Shown one piece after another: positions 38,674-47,020 of a DNA stretch of 64,000 nucleotides (positions are counted from its first letter, which is position 1; the number at the start of each line of letters is the position of its first letter). The notes under the pieces are model-generated. The model was not told the origin of the DNA and made no database searches. It was given only the letters and a program-made list of their open reading frames with translations. Origin of the DNA: Jeotgalibacillus aurantiacus (GTDB taxonomy: Bacteria > Bacillota > Bacilli > Bacillales > Jeotgalibacillaceae); the NCBI RefSeq assembly GCF_020595125.1, contig NZ_JACNMS010000003.1:248001-312000 (forward strand), in the 5' to 3' direction. Both the position numbers and the translations under genes were made by a program.

Positions 38674-39837
38674 GTGGAATTAAAACGAAATATTTGGTTG
38701 TTATATGGCATCAGCTTCTTTTTTGCGCTGATCCCGGCTTATGTAATTGAGCGTCTTTTCTGGGAAATGCGCGGGATGAGTGTGCTGGATGTTGTGCTGA
38801 CAGAGATTATTTTTGGTGCGGTAATGCTGACGTTAGAGGTGCCGGCTGGGCTTGTGGCTGACCGGATTGGGAAAAAGCCGGTCATAATGGCAGGCATTTT
38901 TCTTGAAGGTATCATGTTTGTCATCCTGCTGTCAGCGGACTCGTTTTGGCAGTTTGGTGTGGCGATCGCCTTTTCGGCTGCTGGAGGTGCTTTATTGAGT
39001 GGTGCTGAAAATGCATTACTGTACGATTCTCTTGCTTCAATCAGACAGGAGCATCGATTCGACTGGCATTTAGGAAGGATGCAGGCAGTGAGGATTGTGT
39101 CGCTCATGATTGCCGCTTTGTCAGGAAGCTTGCTGGCGGAGCAGTATTCTTTTGAGTTAAACTATCTGATTTCCATATTGAGTATTAGTATCGCTTTTAT
39201 CATGTCATTATTTTTAACTGATCGAAGTGTGCCGGAGCATGAAGAGCCCGTTTCGATCATGGAGCAGGTCCGTGAGTCTGTAATGTTTTTCAGGCAGCAT
39301 CCAGCCTTGGTTTATTTGCTGATCCTTGGAATCATGACGGGTCTTGCAGCAGGGTTCACGGAAGAGTTTTGGCAACTGTACTTAAGAGACGCAGGAATCG
39401 GGCTGTCATTTTTCGGGTTGTTTTATGGCGCAGTGCTGCTTGTTCAGATTCCGGGAGGGCTTCTGGCTTTCCGTTTGCGACAGCGCTTTGGCCGTGAGAA
39501 TCTGCTTCACTTTATTGTATTGACTGGCGCTTTAGCACTTATGTTTTCTGCTTTTTTCGTCAATTGGGCGGGTGCTGCAGGATTGATTGTTCTTCTTCTT
39601 GCTTCAGGCATGACGGAACCGTTAGTACTCGGTGCCCTGCATGAAAAGGCAGATGACAGGATGAGAGCCACGCTCGAGTCCTTTCAATCACTGGCGTTTA
39701 ATGCAGTGCTTGTGGGAGTTGGTGTTGGCTTTGGATATGTATCCTCCGCCTATTCATTAACAGCTGGTTTTGCGCTGCTCGGTATCATGTGCCTTGCACC
39801 ATTCATCTATAAAATCATGAAAAAAGAGCCTGCATAA
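38674..39837 (+). CDS. MFS transporter, drug-efflux-like
   Basis: 387-aa inner membrane protein with about 12 helices. The MFS motif between TM2 and TM3 is GLVADRIGKKPVIM near residue 65. The N-terminus LKRNIWLLYGISFFFALIPA and the overall type resemble predicted macrolide/antibiotic efflux pumps with 12 TM. GTG at 38674 follows GGTGGAGGAAC. The preceding leader peptide and pairing stretch suggest translational attenuation, as for inducible resistance genes. Substrate unknown. Confidence 0.85.
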   Translation: MELKRNIWLLYGISFFFALIPAYVIERLFWEMRGMSVLDVVLTEIIFGAVMLTLEVPAGLVADRIGKKPVIMAGIFLEGIMFVILLSADSFWQFGVAIAFSAAGGALLSGAENALLYDSLASIRQEHRFDWHLGRMQAVRIVSLMIAALSGSLLAEQYSFELNYLISILSISIAFIMSLFLTDRSVPEHEEPVSIMEQVRESVMFFRQHPALVYLLILGIMTGLAAGFTEEFWQLYLRDAGIGLSFFGLFYGAVLLVQIPGGLLAFRLRQRFGRENLLHFIVLTGALALMFSAFFVNWAGAAGLIVLLLASGMTEPLVLGALHEKADDRMRATLESFQSLAFNAVLVGVGVGFGYVSSAYSLTAGFALLGIMCLAPFIYKIMKKEPA

Positions 39838-39852
39838 TTGCGGGCTCTTTTC
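39822..39852 (+). terminator. Rho-independent terminator
   Basis: AAAAGAGCCTGC and GCGGGCTCTTTT pair around ATAATT. It includes the MFS stop codon in the loop region. Confidence 0.85.
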
Positions 39853-39906
39853 GTTCGTATAAAAGCAGGAAAAGAATTCTGCTCTTCCGGCTCACTTGTA
39901 TAAGTA

Positions 39907-40020
39907 TTATTTGTTATCCGATTTCTTATTTCCTTTTGCGTGCTTCCCCTGGCGTCCGTATTCCTTGTTCGTTTCTTTATTGCGTTCTTCTCCGCTTTTT
40001 CCACGATTGCTGTCGCTCAT
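39907..40020 (-). CDS. Small hydrophilic protein, 37 aa, unknown
   Basis: Reads MSDSNRGKSGEERNKETN then EYGRQGKHAKGNKKSDNK region: highly charged, Asn/Lys/Gly-rich and without hydrophobic residues, like small acid-soluble or sporulation-linked peptides, though no family is matched. ATG at 40020 has GGAGGTGAGCACC upstream, a strong RBS. It runs opposite to the flanking genes. Confidence comes from the RBS and composition. Confidence 0.55.
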   Translation of the reverse strand: MSDSNRGKSGEERNKETNKEYGRQGKHAKGNKKSDNK

Positions 40021-40174
40021 GGTGCTCACCTCCAAAGAAAGTCATTTAGTAAACGTTTACATTTATGTGTGTACCCGCCATTTTCATTTCGAAACAATGT
40101 TTACCTAAAATTGATGAACTGATTATAATGGCCTGTGCTAAAATGATAAAAAAGACATAGAGCGGTGAGATCGT

Positions 40175-41179
40175 ATGGTGACTGAAAAACTAAAAGAGGA
40201 CGTTGTGCTTTCCAGGGAAAAAGTTGGTCATGCTCAGAAGTTCATTTTGAAAAAGTACCCTGATGCCACGTCCAAGAAGCGGGCAGCGATTTTGGCAGAC
40301 ACCTTACATAAAATGATCGAGCGTTCTCTTCCGAATGGAGAGGAAGAGCGGAAGAAAGCAGCAAGGCAAAGGCTGTTCGAGCATTTGCTGTCTTCAGGGA
40401 ATATGATCATTACACGGTTGGATCTTGCTGAAGAAGGGGCAGCATATGCAGACCCCGAAGAAATGATGAGCTGGAGTACGGGCTTTTTATCCGAGGATGA
40501 GGCGAAAAAGCTGATGGACGTATTTTACCCTCCTGTTAACGTGACCGGGAACGAAATGAAACCAATGAACAGGAAGAGGCTCATACCGGCTCTGTCGGGA
40601 ATATTGATCTCAGGATTGGCGGTCGTGCTTATTCTGACTGTTGACTGGCCGGACAAGACTGAACCTGAACGTATACTGGCGGAGGCCGTTCCTCCACCTG
40701 TTCAGAATGTAGAAGTTTACAAAGGACCTGTTAATGAGCTTCCGGAACATCTGAAATTTACGTTTGTTGAAAAGGAAGCTGTGCAGGTCTGGCTGGGTGA
40801 AAGGGGCTCGATTTTAGCGGACGACCGGAATGTGGATGCGATTTTTCAGGCTGCTCATGACTTTAATATTCACCCTCTGCTGCTTTTTGCGATTACAGGT
40901 CAGGAGCAGGCATTTGTTCCAAGAACGCATGAAAATGCAGAGGAAATTTCCAATAATCCTTTTAATGTGTTTCATAGCTGGCAGGATTTTAATACGAACA
41001 TTGAAGAATCATCTGAAATTGCGGCGAGAACGGTCGTCAACCTGAGTGACGGCCGTCCGCCAGAGGCGAATCCGATCCAGTGGATCAACCGGAAATACGC
41101 AGAAGATCCGAACTGGTGGCAGGGTGTAGAGGCCATTTTTGAACAGATGGAGAGGGAGATTGTGGCGAAACCGTCTTGA
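40175..41179 (+). CDS. Membrane-anchored protein with lysozyme/glucosaminidase-like domain
   Basis: 334-aa protein. Residues 1-130 are cytosolic and helical, with KRAAILADTLHKMIER; a single helix (RLIPALSGILISGLAVVLIL) spans about 132-155; the rest is extracellular. The C-terminal part, with VDAIFQAAHDFNIHPLLLFA and AITGQEQAF near residue 245, then NNPFNVFHSW, is like lytic transglycosylase or glucosaminidase domains, with Glu in GQEQ as the possible acid. It may cleave cell-wall glycan. Not matched to a named gene. ATG start has a weak RBS (GCGGTGAG). Confidence 0.65.
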   Translation: MVTEKLKEDVVLSREKVGHAQKFILKKYPDATSKKRAAILADTLHKMIERSLPNGEEERKKAARQRLFEHLLSSGNMIITRLDLAEEGAAYADPEEMMSWSTGFLSEDEAKKLMDVFYPPVNVTGNEMKPMNRKRLIPALSGILISGLAVVLILTVDWPDKTEPERILAEAVPPPVQNVEVYKGPVNELPEHLKFTFVEKEAVQVWLGERGSILADDRNVDAIFQAAHDFNIHPLLLFAITGQEQAFVPRTHENAEEISNNPFNVFHSWQDFNTNIEESSEIAARTVVNLSDGRPPEANPIQWINRKYAEDPNWWQGVEAIFEQMEREIVAKPS

Positions 41180-41256
41180 TCTGAAGGTGGTTTGAGTAAA
41201 TGGGGTGGGTTATTCTGATCTTTTGGTGCTTGTCCAGCCTGGAAACCTGGATTGAG

Positions 41257-41455
41257 GGAATCTTCTCGGGTAGTGATGGAATTCAGGTGTTGAAGTGATG
41301 GAATCTGTTTGCTGAATGAAGGGAATAAGCCGGACTGAAGCCATAGTGAGGGAATACATTTTTTAAACGACTGAATTATTTTCCAGAAAGAAGGCATTAT
41401 AAACTCAATAGAAGGAATAAGTGACAGTTGTGAAGGAATCCATAAAGGCCCACGC
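41257..41455 (+). repeat. Nine-unit 21-bp array, GAAGGAATAA type (4+5)
   Basis: GGAAT anchors at 41257, 41278, 41300 and 41322, then after a 29-bp step at 41351, 41372 (TGAAT), 41393 (GGCAT), 41414 and 41435. First to last is 178 bp. The enlarged step shares CCGG and TAGTGA with the inverted copy at 46758. TTCCAGAAAGAAGG occurs in both arrays. The gap 41180-41568 holds this array and the terminator for the minus-strand gene. Confidence 0.8.
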
Positions 41456-41524
41456 TTATAGACCCGTTTCAGAATTAAAAAAGTCCTTGAAGTTCAACAT
41501 TCATCTCAAATAACTTTTCAATAA

Positions 41525-41561
41525 AAACAGCTGAGACACATAAATGGTCTCAGCTGTTTCC
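41525..41561 (-). terminator. Terminator of LVIVD gene
   Basis: AAACAGCTGAGAC and GTCTCAGCTGTTT form a 13-bp perfect stem with a 9-nt loop; on the minus strand it ends in TTTTTATT. Confidence 0.88.
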
Positions 41562-41568
41562 GTTCATT

Positions 41569-42972
41569 TTAGTTATCTGTAGTTGGTGCTCCGCCTTTTC
41601 CACGCGTCAACACTTTTAGTCCCTGTCCCATATCAGAGGCAAGTACGTAGTTGCGGTCAACGAAGACGCCCCATACGTCTGCCTGGTCAGGTTTATACTG
41701 ACCAATTTGTTTTGGCTCAGAAGGATTTGAGATGTCTACCATATAGACACCACCTGCATAGTGGCTCAGGTAAAGGGTGTTACCGTGAACTTTTGGATCA
41801 TGAACAGTATTTCCGAATGTCACGCCGTCTTCAACATTATCTGTCAGGTCGGTTTTAAATTCGCTTAACAGTTTTGGATTTGTTTTATCTTTGATATCAA
41901 AAATTCGCGTATAGCCGTATGACTCTTCATAGCCCGGTTTCGTCGGGTTATACACTTCACGTGTCTCAATCAGAATGTTACCGCCTTTGGCAAGTGTTGC
42001 GGAATGGGCAGAACCCTGCTGTTCAGATGCAAAGTCAGTGCGGCCAAGGTATTTCGGGTTTTCAGGATCTTTTACGTCAAAGATGATTGTGCCAAGGTCC
42101 CACATAGAAACAAATGCGTAATCGCCGTTATCATCTGTTACGACAGAGTGGTTAAATACTGGGCGTGTTTTGCCGTCCGGAGAAGCCCAGTTGTATCCAT
42201 CAAAGTCCTCGGATACTTCAGGAAGGGTTCTTGGATCGAATTGCCATACTGTTTCAGGGTTTTTAGGGTCTGTGACATCAACGATTTGGAAGTCACGCTG
42301 TTCGCCGTGGCTGTAGTAATCAGCGTATGGATTGGCAGTGTAAACGTAAGCTTTTCCGTTTTTCGCAGATAGGTAAAGTTCGTGAGTACCTGCAGTGCGG
42401 TCATACACTTCCCAGAACCCGAGTTTTTCAGGATTAGTCGGATCCGTTACATCATAAAGCAGGAAGCCGCCTGATGTATCTTCACGGGTGCGGTTACGCT
42501 GCTGCACACTGACAACGGCAAGATCTCCCTTGAATTCAGGTGTGTTTACACTCTTTACAATGACTTTTTCCTGCCATGTTCCAGGAACATCATCATGAGC
42601 AAATACTGCGACTTCTTCAGGGTTATTTGGATCCTGAAGGTCGAATACGCGGACCCCGCCATTACCTCCATTAGCCGTGTGTGTACCGACGTAGGCATAC
42701 CCTTTATGCGCGTAGACGTCTGCTGTATTATTCTGTACCCCATTCAGTTCTTTGATCTGTTTAGCTGCTGACTCAGTAAGAGTAGATACATTTTTTGATC
42801 CTTCTAAATAGGCATCACTCAGGTTTTTAATTTCATCATTTGAGAATACACCGCGTTCTCCTTTTACAGCCCCACTGTCATCAAGTGAGTCGTGAGCAAG
42901 TGCTGGAGAAATTGCGCCAAATGCGAGTGCACCGGCGATAGAAGTCGTAAATAAAGCTTTTTTGAATTTCAT
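41569..42972 (-). CDS. Secreted LVIVD-repeat protein
   Basis: 467-aa exported protein. Signal peptide MKFKKALFTTSIAGALAFGA with cleavage near ALA-HDS. Several LVIVD-type repeats form a beta-propeller: GGVRVFDLQDPNNPEEV, FLLYDVTDPTNPEKLGFW, FQIVDVTDPKNPETVW, TIIFDVKDPENPKYLG, TRIFDIKDKTNPKLLSEF and VYMVDISNPSEPKQIG. This family has no known enzyme function and is often surface-located. ATG at 42972 has GGAGGG 6 nt upstream. Confidence 0.88.
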   Translation of the reverse strand: MKFKKALFTTSIAGALAFGAISPALAHDSLDDSGAVKGERGVFSNDEIKNLSDAYLEGSKNVSTLTESAAKQIKELNGVQNNTADVYAHKGYAYVGTHTANGGNGGVRVFDLQDPNNPEEVAVFAHDDVPGTWQEKVIVKSVNTPEFKGDLAVVSVQQRNRTREDTSGGFLLYDVTDPTNPEKLGFWEVYDRTAGTHELYLSAKNGKAYVYTANPYADYYSHGEQRDFQIVDVTDPKNPETVWQFDPRTLPEVSEDFDGYNWASPDGKTRPVFNHSVVTDDNGDYAFVSMWDLGTIIFDVKDPENPKYLGRTDFASEQQGSAHSATLAKGGNILIETREVYNPTKPGYEESYGYTRIFDIKDKTNPKLLSEFKTDLTDNVEDGVTFGNTVHDPKVHGNTLYLSHYAGGVYMVDISNPSEPKQIGQYKPDQADVWGVFVDRNYVLASDMGQGLKVLTRGKGGAPTTDN

Positions 42973-43183
42973 ATGAACCCTCCTGTATGTATGTTGTATA
43001 GAACATAATAACAAATATAGAAAAATTTAAATATTACAATATTATTATATGTTTATGACAAACCGGCCGATTTGTTTCTATACAATTCGAGTAAGAGGAA
43101 TATGTTTTGGGGGTCGAAAGAATTCTTTATAGATAAATTTTCTTTCAGTTATAATAAATAAAAATGTTAACGAGGTGATTCAA

Positions 43184-43891
43184 GTGAAAAATACTCCTGA
43201 AGAATCGTTCGATCAGCTTGCTCAGGCCTACGATCAGGAGGTGGACCATGCGAGCCCGTTTAATACCCATTATGAAAGACCCGCCATGATGAAAGAGCTG
43301 CCGGATGATTTAACCGGACTCAGTGTCTTAGATGCAGGATGTTCGGCGGGCTGGTATGCAGAGCAGCTTGTTGAACGGGGAGCTGAAGTTACGGGAATTG
43401 ATGTTAGCAGTGAAATGGTAAAGGCTGCTAAAAATCGTTTGAAGGACCATGCATCTTTTCTTCAGCATGATCTGACACAGCCGTTGCCGTTTGAAGATGA
43501 ATCTTATGATGTCGTGATCAGTTCATTGACACTTCATTATCTTGAAGACTGGAATCGTATAATGGGTGAAGTAAGAAGGGTGTTGAAGCCTGGCGGAACG
43601 TTTTTATTTTCTACCCACCATCCATTTATGGATTTCATTCAAATGAATGAAGAAAACTATTTTAAAAAGAAATTACTCCATGACGAGTGGACAAAAGGTG
43701 GGAAAACGGTTGAGGTGTCTTTTTACAGAAGGTCTTTGCAGGAAATCGTTCAGCAGACAATCAGGTATTTTGATCTGCTGGATCTGATTGAGCCTCAGCC
43801 ATTAAAAGAAATGGAGCAGATAAAGGCTGATCGATATGAATATTTAACAAAAAATCCTCATTTTCTCATGATAAAAGCAGGAAAAAGATGA
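43184..43891 (+). CDS. Class I SAM-dependent methyltransferase
   Basis: 235-aa cytosolic enzyme of the UbiE/Methyltransf_11 type. SVLDAGCSAGWYAEQLVERG at about residues 47-66 is motif I for S-adenosylmethionine; VTGIDVSSEMVKAAK motif II; YDVVISSLTLHYLEDW motif III; LKPGGTFLFSTHHP follows. Small-molecule acceptor unknown. GTG at 43184 follows GAGGTG by 6 nt; GTG at 43175 is part of that RBS. Confidence 0.9.
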   Translation: MKNTPEESFDQLAQAYDQEVDHASPFNTHYERPAMMKELPDDLTGLSVLDAGCSAGWYAEQLVERGAEVTGIDVSSEMVKAAKNRLKDHASFLQHDLTQPLPFEDESYDVVISSLTLHYLEDWNRIMGEVRRVLKPGGTFLFSTHHPFMDFIQMNEENYFKKKLLHDEWTKGGKTVEVSFYRRSLQEIVQQTIRYFDLLDLIEPQPLKEMEQIKADRYEYLTKNPHFLMIKAGKR

Positions 43892-43946
43892 ATAAATCCT
43901 TAATAATAGGTATAAAGAGTAAATGAAGGCAAAAGGGGAGTCACAG

Positions 43947-44738
43947 ATGAATGTTCTGTCGAGAAATCACATAACGGTTAGAGGGAAGGGAACGCAGCCT
44001 CTGGTTTTTGCACATGGGTTTGGCAGCAGTCAAGAGGCGTGGAGTCAGGTCAGCCCTGCATTTGAAAACGACTATAAGGTTATTTTATTTGATTATGTCG
44101 GATCTGGACGATCTGATAAAAAAGCGTATTCTGAAGAACGATATCAAAGCTTAAATGGTTATGCCGATGACCTGATTGAAGTGTGTGAGTCGTTAAATTT
44201 ATCTGATGTTACTGTGATCGGCCATTCCGTCAGTGGGATGATCAGTACACTTGCTTCGTTAAAGAGACCGGATCTTTTTAAGCAGCTGTTTATGATTGCC
44301 CCATCTCCGCGTTATTTAAATGAACCGGGTTACCACGGAGGGTTTACCAGGGATGAGATTTCAGGCTTACTGGATATGATGGAGAAAAACTTTAAGGAAT
44401 GGGCAAAATATCTGGCGCCGGTTGCTGCGAAAAATGCAAACCGTCCTCATTTGGCGGAAAACTTTGAACATCAGCTATTATCGAACGATCAAAAAATTGC
44501 CCGGCAATTTGCTGAAGCAACATTTTTAGTGGATATGAGGGACGTGTTAAAGGATGTAACACTTCCTGTCACCATTCTCCAGCCGAGTGATGACACGATT
44601 GTTCCTCATGAAGTTGCGGTGTTTCTTGATCAGCAGTTTCAGGACAGCCGACTCATTATTTTAAAGGCGACTGGACACAATCCGCATATCAGTCACCCGG
44701 AAGAAGTGGTAAAATATATTCATCAAACAATGATATAA
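43947..44738 (+). CDS. RsbQ-like alpha/beta hydrolase
   Basis: 263-aa cytosolic hydrolase. LVFAHGFGSSQEAWSQV (oxyanion hole), nucleophile Ser94 in VIGHSVSGMIS, Asp in LQPSDDTIVP near residue 217 and His in KATGHNPHISHP near residue 245 give the full catalytic triad. The sequence pattern, including FDYVGSGRSD, is that of B. subtilis RsbQ, which is needed for energy-stress signalling by its PAS partner RsbP. Here the next gene, 15 nt on, encodes PAS-GGDEF instead of a PAS phosphatase. ATG at 43947 follows AAAAGGGGAG. Natural substrate unknown. Confidence 0.88.
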   Translation: MNVLSRNHITVRGKGTQPLVFAHGFGSSQEAWSQVSPAFENDYKVILFDYVGSGRSDKKAYSEERYQSLNGYADDLIEVCESLNLSDVTVIGHSVSGMISTLASLKRPDLFKQLFMIAPSPRYLNEPGYHGGFTRDEISGLLDMMEKNFKEWAKYLAPVAAKNANRPHLAENFEHQLLSNDQKIARQFAEATFLVDMRDVLKDVTLPVTILQPSDDTIVPHEVAVFLDQQFQDSRLIILKATGHNPHISHPEEVVKYIHQTMI

Positions 44739-44753
44739 GTTGGGGGGGATTGC

Positions 44754-45716
44754 ATGGATAGCCAGCTGTATCATGCACCATGTGCTTTTGCTATTCTGGA
44801 ATTGGACGGAAGGATCATAGAAGCGAATAAAATGCTGGGAGAATTTACGGGACAAGCAACGGATGGTCTTGCTCAAAAACACATGAGTTCATTGCTGACA
44901 CTGCCTTCCCGCCTATATTTTCAAACCTATTTTATGCCTGTCCTGTCGTCTCAGGGAAGAGTAGAGGAGATGTACTTGACACTGAAAACAGATGGTGAGC
45001 CACTGCCGGTTCTGATTAATGCACAGCAACGCGACGGGCAGATTGAATGTGTGCTCGTTAAAATGAAAACCCGTGACGACTTTGAAAATGAACTGATCCG
45101 TTCGAAGCGTAATGTGGAAAAAGTACTTGAAAATACGGATCAGGCATATTCAGAACTGCAAAATCTCATTAATGAACTCGAAGGAAAACGGGAAGAAATT
45201 ACAGCTGCCAACGCTCGACTCGAAAATCTGGCTATGATTGATCCGTTAACGAATTTAAAAAACAGACGCTTTTTTGAAGATGCTGTTCAATCATTTATTC
45301 AGTGGGCTGATACAAAAAGGTTCGAATTCACTTTTGTGATATTAGATATTGATCATTTTAAACGGGTTAATGATCAATATGGACATCCTGTAGGCGATCA
45401 GGTGCTGCAGGAGCTTTCATGGAAGCTTGAGCAGGAAATCCGTGAAGGAGATGTACTTGCACGCTTAGGCGGCGAGGAGTTTGTAATTCTACTAGCCAAT
45501 GTCGGATCAGACAAGGCGCAGAAGGTTGCAGAAAGAATCCGTGCCAATGTGGAGTCTCACATGTGGTCGCACACACCTGTCACGATCAGTATTGGCATCA
45601 CGGACTATCAGGAAGGTGATCAGCGTAAGGACCTATTTTTACGTGCTGACCAGGCATTGTATCATTCTAAACAAAATGGACGAAATCAGGTCACCGTCAT
45701 CCCGGGCAAGCAGTAA
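44754..45716 (+). CDS. PAS-GGDEF diguanylate cyclase
   Basis: 320-aa cytosolic sensor. Residues 5-105 are PAS-like (CAFAILELDGRIIEANKMLG). A coiled coil follows (about 108-155, RSKRNVEKVLENTDQAYSEL). Residues 160-320 are GGDEF: MIDPLTNLKNRRFFED, VILDIDHFKRVNDQYGH and active-site GGEEF in ARLGGEEFVILL. RxxD (REGD) five residues ahead is an inhibitory I-site. It should make cyclic di-GMP. The neighbouring RsbQ-like hydrolase probably produces the ligand for the PAS domain (known for RsbQ/RsbP; inferred here). GGGGGGGA precedes the ATG. Confidence 0.92.
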   Translation: MDSQLYHAPCAFAILELDGRIIEANKMLGEFTGQATDGLAQKHMSSLLTLPSRLYFQTYFMPVLSSQGRVEEMYLTLKTDGEPLPVLINAQQRDGQIECVLVKMKTRDDFENELIRSKRNVEKVLENTDQAYSELQNLINELEGKREEITAANARLENLAMIDPLTNLKNRRFFEDAVQSFIQWADTKRFEFTFVILDIDHFKRVNDQYGHPVGDQVLQELSWKLEQEIREGDVLARLGGEEFVILLANVGSDKAQKVAERIRANVESHMWSHTPVTISIGITDYQEGDQRKDLFLRADQALYHSKQNGRNQVTVIPGKQ

Positions 45717-45735
45717 ATCTGCTTGCTTTCTTTTT
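45706..45735 (+). terminator. Rho-independent terminator
   Basis: GCAAGCAG and CTGCTTGC around TAAAT, followed by TTTCTTTTTG. It overlaps the stop codon of the cyclase. Confidence 0.85.
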
Positions 45736-45745
45736 GTTACTAAAA

Positions 45746-45770
45746 TATAATTAGTTACATAAAGTAACTA
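45746..45770 (+). promoter_or_regulatory. -10 and operator of CatE-like gene
   Basis: TATAAT at 45746-45751 is followed directly by TAGTTAC-ATAAA-GTAACTA (45752-45770), a perfect 7-bp inverted repeat. It resembles sites of MarR/DUF24 quinone sensors (YodB, CatR) that control catE in B. subtilis; the regulator here is not in the window. Confidence 0.7.
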
Positions 45771-45785
45771 GAAGGAGGGCTTGAC

Positions 45786-46619
45786 ATGATGTTTCATGAT
45801 CGACCGGCTGTCTATGTGGGTGAGGTTGTTTTGCTTGTAACAAATCTGGATCAGTCACTGGCATTTTATCAGAACGTCATCGGTTTTCGTCTTCTCAATC
45901 GGCAGGGTTCGCAGGTGACATTAACAGCAAATGGTGAAACGCCGCTGCTTACATTGATTCAGCCTGATGGCGTGCTGCCAAAACAATCGAAGAAAACCGG
46001 TTTATATCATTTTGCTATTTTACTTCCATCGAGAGCTGATCTGGCAGCCATCATCGAACATCTTGCTGAACATCAGATAAGACTTGGTGCCTCCGATCAC
46101 CTGGTCAGTGAAGCACTGTATTTTTCAGACCCGGATGGTAACGGTATTGAGATCTACCGCGACCGCGAGCCTGGTGAATGGAGCTGGAATCGCGATCAGG
46201 TTCGTATGACAGTGGATCCGCTGGATTTTGAAGACGTGCTTGAGACGGAACATCAAAAATGGACCGGCTTACCTGTCGAAACCAAAATGGGCCATATTCA
46301 TCTTCACGTATCGTCTATTTCAGATGCAGAGGAATTTTATACACAACTTCTTGGGTTCGAACCTGTATCCCGATATGGCAGTCAGGCATTGTTCCTGTCG
46401 ACTGAAAAATACCATCATCATATAGCAGTTAATACATGGAATGGCACCGGAATTCCTGCACCTGATCACAACACTGCGGGCCTGGCTCATTACACGCTTG
46501 TCTATCCTGATTCAGAGCAGCTTCTGGCAGCAGTACATAAGACGGGTGCTGTTGAGAAAGAAAAAGGGTACTACGTGAAGGATCCGTCCGGGAACGGGAT
46601 TATAATGATTACGAAATGA
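45786..46619 (+). CDS. catE: CatE-like catechol-2,3-dioxygenase (two-module VOC protein)
   Basis: 277-aa cytosolic extradiol-dioxygenase-fold enzyme with two VOC modules. Module 1: AVYVGEVVLLVTNLDQSLAF and LYFSDPDGNGIEIYRDR near residue 117, with W-S-W following; module 2: MGHIHLHVSSISDAEEFYTQ near residue 168 and KDPSGNGIIMI at the C-terminus. This is the organisation of B. subtilis CatE, which removes toxic catechols and quinones. Metal ligands are taken to be the His in GHIHLHV and others not individually assigned. AGAAGGAGGG lies 6 nt before the ATG. Confidence 0.85.
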   Translation: MMFHDRPAVYVGEVVLLVTNLDQSLAFYQNVIGFRLLNRQGSQVTLTANGETPLLTLIQPDGVLPKQSKKTGLYHFAILLPSRADLAAIIEHLAEHQIRLGASDHLVSEALYFSDPDGNGIEIYRDREPGEWSWNRDQVRMTVDPLDFEDVLETEHQKWTGLPVETKMGHIHLHVSSISDAEEFYTQLLGFEPVSRYGSQALFLSTEKYHHHIAVNTWNGTGIPAPDHNTAGLAHYTLVYPDSEQLLAAVHKTGAVEKEKGYYVKDPSGNGIIMITK

Positions 46620-46624
46620 ATCGG

Positions 46625-46664
46625 GCTGAGGCTGCACTCGTGATGAGTAGCCTTGGCTTTTTAT
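46625..46664 (+). terminator. Rho-independent terminator
   Basis: GCTGAGGCT and AGCCTTGGC pair (two T-G pairs) with an inner CTC/GAG helix, followed by TTTTTATTT. Confidence 0.7.
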
Positions 46665-46757
46665 TTAGGTTGGAGAGTCAGGTAGAGGACCTGCATCACC
46701 CCATACCTGATTGGACGCGGATCGGTTGCGGGAGTAGGAAAGGGGAGGCTTCGCGGG

Positions 46758-46955
46758 ATTCCATCACTGCCGGGACTTATTCGGTCTTTTGAGAAATTTA
46801 TTCCTTCTTTCTGGAATTTAATCCCTTCTTTCTGCGAAATGATTCTATCACTAGTACTCCCCGGTCTTATAATCCCTTCATAGCAGCTTGCGATTCCTTC
46901 ATTTAGTGAGTGGATTCAGTCATTTCAAAAATTAATTCCATTAATCTCAGCAGCT
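46758..46955 (-). repeat. Nine-unit 21-bp array, inverted GAAGGAATAA type
   Basis: ATTCC anchors (reverse of GGAAT) at 46758, 46779, 46800, 46821 and 46842, then after a 30-bp step at 46872, 46893, 46914 and 46935. Read on the minus strand it is 4+5, the same order as the copy at 41257. First to last is 177 bp. Anchors at 46779, 46842 and 46914 are degenerate. It occupies the 46620-47020 gap with the catE terminator; no gene was seen there. Confidence 0.8.
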
Positions 46956-47020
46956 CTATTTAGAAAGTAAATTAAAATCATGTAAAATATATGTACCAAT
47001 TGCAATTTGGAGGGTTAACC

